Shown here one piece after another: positions 44,331 to 46,859 of a stretch of DNA of 46,859 nucleotides; position 1 is the stretch's first letter, and each line of letters opens with the position of its first letter. Source of the DNA: Prevotellaceae bacterium (lineage in GTDB: Bacteria; Bacteroidota; Bacteroidia; Bacteroidales; Bacteroidaceae); NCBI GenBank assembly GCA_015256945.1, contig JABZLB010000021.1, forward strand, positions 1 to 46,859, in the 5' to 3' direction. A program made the position numbers and the translations under genes. The notes beneath the pieces are model-generated. The model was not told the DNA's origin and made no database searches. It worked only from the letters and a program-made list of their open reading frames with translations.

Positions 44331-44557
44331 AACTGTCGAAGAATAACGATTTTTATCAATTCCTTCTTCGTTACCGCCACAGAGAAGAACCCGTTTGACG
44401 GTCTGAGAATAACAATTTTCATCAATTCCTTCTCCGTTATCATCACAGAGAAGAACCTGTTTGACGGTCAAAGAATAACAATTTCATCAATTCCTTCCTC
44501 GTTACCACCACAGAGAAGAATCTGTTTGACAGTCAAAGAATAAGGATTTCATCAATA
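44331..44557. repeat. 66-bp tandem repeat, three units plus partial ends
   Basis: Units start at 44341, 44407 and 44473 with GAATAAC, and a partial one at 44538; lengths are 66, 66 and 65. Conserved parts are ATCAATTCCTTC, GTTA, CACAGAGAAGAA and GTTTGAC. TTCTTC and GAAGAA within a unit can pair. Units differ at scattered positions. 66 is a multiple of three, and one minus-strand frame stays open over the first two units. Confidence 0.85.
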
Positions 44558-44682
44558 TTTACTTTCCTATCTTTCATCGTAACAGTAACGTTAGCCTTCC
44601 ATTCTCTGCACTTATCGTTACTTTTCTCTCCCTTTCCGCATTCTTCCATATTCTCCCAAAAGGCTCATAGTTTGATTTTTTT

Positions 44683-44729
44683 AAAACAAAAAAGTCCATA
44701 CTTCCCTTTTCACAGGGAAGTATGGACTT
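44683..44729 (-). terminator. Rho-independent terminator after the ATPase gene
   Basis: AAGTCCATACTTCCCT (44692-44707) pairs perfectly with AGGGAAGTATGGACTT (44714-44729). A T run follows on the minus strand (44688-44693 and beyond). It lies 140 bases after the ATPase stop; nothing else is seen in 44558-44868. Confidence 0.85.
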
Positions 44730-44868
44730 GTATTCCAGTTTACTTTACTTCACTTCCTCAAACTTATCCTATACTGATAATCAGTAAATTACATTTGTAT
44801 GGTACAAAAATGTCTCCTCAATTTGAGTAGTATTGATTAGCAAACATCTTGGATGTTATCGCCTGTTT

Positions 44869-46644
44869 TCAATGAATCGAATCAATTGTTAAGTCTACTC
44901 CTTGATACTCGAAAATTTCACTTATCATATTCTGAATAATAAGATTGTTTAATCTATAAACAACAGGTTTCTCCGAATTCTCATCTTTTAGATGTCCTGC
45001 ATCATTGTAAATAATACCTAAGATGAAATATATATCAGGAAGTTCTCCTAAAATATTTTCAGCAAACTCTAACTTTGCTTTTGTCTTATGTGTCTGAATA
45101 AACTCCTTCTTTTTGTCTTCTGTAGGTAATTGCTCATAAACTATTTTCTCTATTTTTATCCTAAGAGCAATACACACAGAATAGGGGTCATAATCTGCAT
45201 CTTTTCTAAGATATTTATTCATCTCATTTATCAAATGTTCTAAAAAGGTGGTACCTTCTCCCCAGGTCTCTGCAAGTTTTAATTTCTTAAAATTTTCTCT
45301 TTGATTTATTTCTCCTTCATTATAGTGCAATAGAAATTTAGAAACATCAGCAGCAATTGTATCTTCTTCTCTTTTTGATAATAGCTTTTTTACCTTAGCA
45401 TTTGGTTGAATATAGTCTTTTTGTAAATAGATTATATTCATCCTTTTAGAAGAGAAAGTATAGTTATTGAAATAATCTGGGCTTAAATGTGTCATTAGTA
45501 TAGGATAAAGAGTACATTTACCTTTTAATTCATTGACTAATTGGGAAAAATAGTACTGCACAATGGTCATATTCACAGGATCTAAATAATCAAAAACCTC
45601 ATCTATAATAAGAATAAATTTACAACCTTCTTTGATTTCAGATTTTATCTTTAGCAATTCTATAGATAAAGTTAGAACATCACGTTGACCATAAGATATA
45701 TTTGTTGCATTAGGCATTTTAATAACTAATGAACCTTTATGCTCCATCGTGTGTATATCTTTCCATGTTTTACCAATTATCGCCAGGTTATTATCAAAAG
45801 CTTGTCTAAATAATTCATATTTGGCCCTTTGGACTTTCGTTTTTACCTTCGTTTTGTCACCAAGATATATTTTTTGGATTTGATAGAAATAAAGAAAGAG
45901 TTCTAGTTCTGTAGTGTCATCAATGTATTTATTAATCAATTCCACCACATTGTTGTAAGAAGGGTCTTGTTTTAATTTATCCAAGGATGTTACATTAAAA
46001 TTATTTATAATATATTCTTCCGTTCCATGTAGTTCATTTATGTTTTTTATTATCTCATTAATATTATCCTGTCGCATCTTTGCTAATTGCATATCTAAAT
46101 CAGGATATATATCATCCAATTGTGACAAGAAAGCATTATTTTCAAGTAATGATGAGATATTGGGCAAAACTTTCCCATTTTCCCCAAAAGTACTTCTGAT
46201 ATTTTTTATGCTGTATGAAATATCACAGTTTGTAGGTATCTTATGTTTAATTTCGAAATCATTTATTCCTAAATGGCCTTGTACAGAATGAAACGCTCCC
46301 ATATTTCGACCAGTTGCTTTAGCGACTAATCTACTATTTACTACTGCTACTTTAAAATGATTTGCTAATTCATTTTTATTTTTATTAGCTGTATATGTAA
46401 TAGTGTCTTCTGTTATAGACAGTGCTGAATCTAATTGTTCGTTCTCTTTATGAATATCTTCTTTTTCAACCTTAATTCTTGAATTTGTCAAAGACTTGAA
46501 AGCTGCAGTTATTGAGCTTTTCCCATAGCCATTAGGTGCTACAAGGATGTTTATTTTCCCCGATTTGATGTCTACGTCAATAGAATTGTCTTTATCAGAA
46601 AAGCCCTTAATATTCTTAATTGTTATATTTGAAATAAGTCCCAT
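44869..46644 (-). CDS. ABC-type AAA ATPase linked to type I restriction, with PrrC/RloC-like C-terminal motif
   Basis: A 591-aa cytoplasmic ATPase of the SMC/RecF-like class. Walker A is APNGYGKSS (36-44), the signature NISYGQRDVLT (about 315-325, Ser317), Walker B FILIIDEVFDYLD (Asp348, Glu349), and a following MTHLS supplies the switch His. The C-terminal 190 residues are helical and contain ALRIKIEKIVY (Arg495-x3-Glu499) and then YNDAGH (His551). An R-x3-E...H triad is the active-site arrangement known for the anticodon nucleases PrrC and RloC, which are encoded in type I restriction loci. The gene lies 37 bases after an hsdR end on the same strand. No Cys hook is present. A defence effector is therefore likely; nuclease activity is inference. 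Confidence 0.75.
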   Translation of the reverse strand: MGLISNITIKNIKGFSDKDNSIDVDIKSGKINILVAPNGYGKSSITAAFKSLTNSRIKVEKEDIHKENEQLDSALSITEDTITYTANKNKNELANHFKVAVVNSRLVAKATGRNMGAFHSVQGHLGINDFEIKHKIPTNCDISYSIKNIRSTFGENGKVLPNISSLLENNAFLSQLDDIYPDLDMQLAKMRQDNINEIIKNINELHGTEEYIINNFNVTSLDKLKQDPSYNNVVELINKYIDDTTELELFLYFYQIQKIYLGDKTKVKTKVQRAKYELFRQAFDNNLAIIGKTWKDIHTMEHKGSLVIKMPNATNISYGQRDVLTLSIELLKIKSEIKEGCKFILIIDEVFDYLDPVNMTIVQYYFSQLVNELKGKCTLYPILMTHLSPDYFNNYTFSSKRMNIIYLQKDYIQPNAKVKKLLSKREEDTIAADVSKFLLHYNEGEINQRENFKKLKLAETWGEGTTFLEHLINEMNKYLRKDADYDPYSVCIALRIKIEKIVYEQLPTEDKKKEFIQTHKTKAKLEFAENILGELPDIYFILGIIYNDAGHLKDENSEKPVVYRLNNLIIQNMISEIFEYQGVDLTIDSIH

Positions 46645-46681
46645 AGAATATGATTATATAATTTTGATTAGTAACTTTTGT

Positions 46682-46859
46682 TTATGGTTCTGCAGCCATC
46701 TGTATTTCATCCTCGTGGATTTCATATATCTTGGCTGATTTTGTTGAATAATTCTCTTGATCATTATCCGTCCACTGTTCACATTGTTTGATGACAGTTT
46801 CCAGTGCATTGGCAGCTTCCTCTGGTGGGTAATGATATTTCTTAAGTAGGTGCTTAATC
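46682..46859 (-). CDS. hsdR: C-terminal end of type I restriction enzyme R subunit (HsdR), partial
   Basis: Only the last 59 codons lie in the window; the frame is open to the edge. The translated end includes IKHLLKKYHYPPEEAANALE then TVIKQCEQWTDN, like the DUF3387-type C-terminal helices of HsdR (LL.KY.YPP....A...V..Q.E). HsdR is the translocase/nuclease subunit of type I restriction-modification. The remaining hsd genes would lie to the right. The stop at 46682 is followed after 37 bases by the ATPase start, so the two are probably one operon. Confidence 0.7.
   Translation of the reverse strand, partial: IKHLLKKYHYPPEEAANALETVIKQCEQWTDNDQENYSTKSAKIYEIHEDEIQMAAEP

Noticed and set aside
44054..44446. 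130-codon minus-strand ORF across the tandem repeat
   Set aside because: No promoter or ribosome site, and the frame breaks in the third, 65-base unit; kept only as a repeat observation.
44331..44557. Regularly spaced repeats as a CRISPR array
   Set aside because: The whole 66-base unit is conserved, with no unique spacers, and no cas gene is nearby; it is a tandem repeat.

Overview
The window looks like a chromosomal piece of a Prevotella-type member of the Bacteroidales. The evidence is three SusC/SusD pairs, an ECF sigma/FecR pair beside an STN-containing SusC, a LytS/LytTR pair, a fimbrillin-like lipoprotein, and promoters of the Bacteroidota form TTTG-N19..21-TAnnTTTG in front of several genes. 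All identifications are by eye from translated sequence; no search was run. I saw no tRNA, rRNA, CRISPR array, transposase or reverse transcriptase.

Layout. (1) 1-4773, minus strand: a susC-susD pair, the susD cut by the window edge. (2) 5180-7204, minus: an M13 zinc peptidase with its own terminator. (3) 7374-8207: a 64-codon ORF with promoter-like and terminator-like flanks, then an array of palindromic ATTACGATGTAA-like sites. (4) 8208-20198: a polysaccharide utilisation locus. A membrane-spanning LuxR-type regulator (minus) diverges from susC-susD-GH144-GH3 (plus). GH144 plus GH3 points to beta-1,2-glucan as substrate. (5) 20334-23349: a periplasmic HMA-fold protein with a LytS kinase and LytTR regulator; a 0.3-kb element with 54-bp perfect inverted arms lies between kinase and regulator. 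(6) 23477-30354, minus: an ECF sigma factor, FecR anti-sigma, STN-type SusC and SusD. (7) 30498-38923: an accessory region built around two 279-bp direct repeats, each followed by a gene for a related 63-64 aa peptide (KRRY.KP, LLAGSPNV, Gly-rich centre, DD..LEG end). Between the copies lie, on the minus strand, a TonB receptor and a beta-propeller-like lipoprotein. The second copy reads into a 901-aa fimbrillin-like lipoprotein. (8) 38879-42815: a divergent M6 metalloprotease and leucine-rich-repeat protein that share a C-terminal tail. (9) 43197-46859: an unrecognised protein, a 66-bp tandem repeat, and an AT-rich minus-strand pair: the end of a type I restriction HsdR and an ABC-type ATPase whose C-terminus carries an R-x3-E...H arrangement like the PrrC/RloC anticodon nucleases.

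How it fits together. Most of the window is outer-membrane glycan or metallophore uptake, with each SusC/D pair under its own control. The best candidates for something undescribed are the duplicated leader-plus-small-peptide modules at 30.6-36.1 kb, the hsdR-linked ATPase at the right edge, and the palindrome array at 7.8-8.1 kb.
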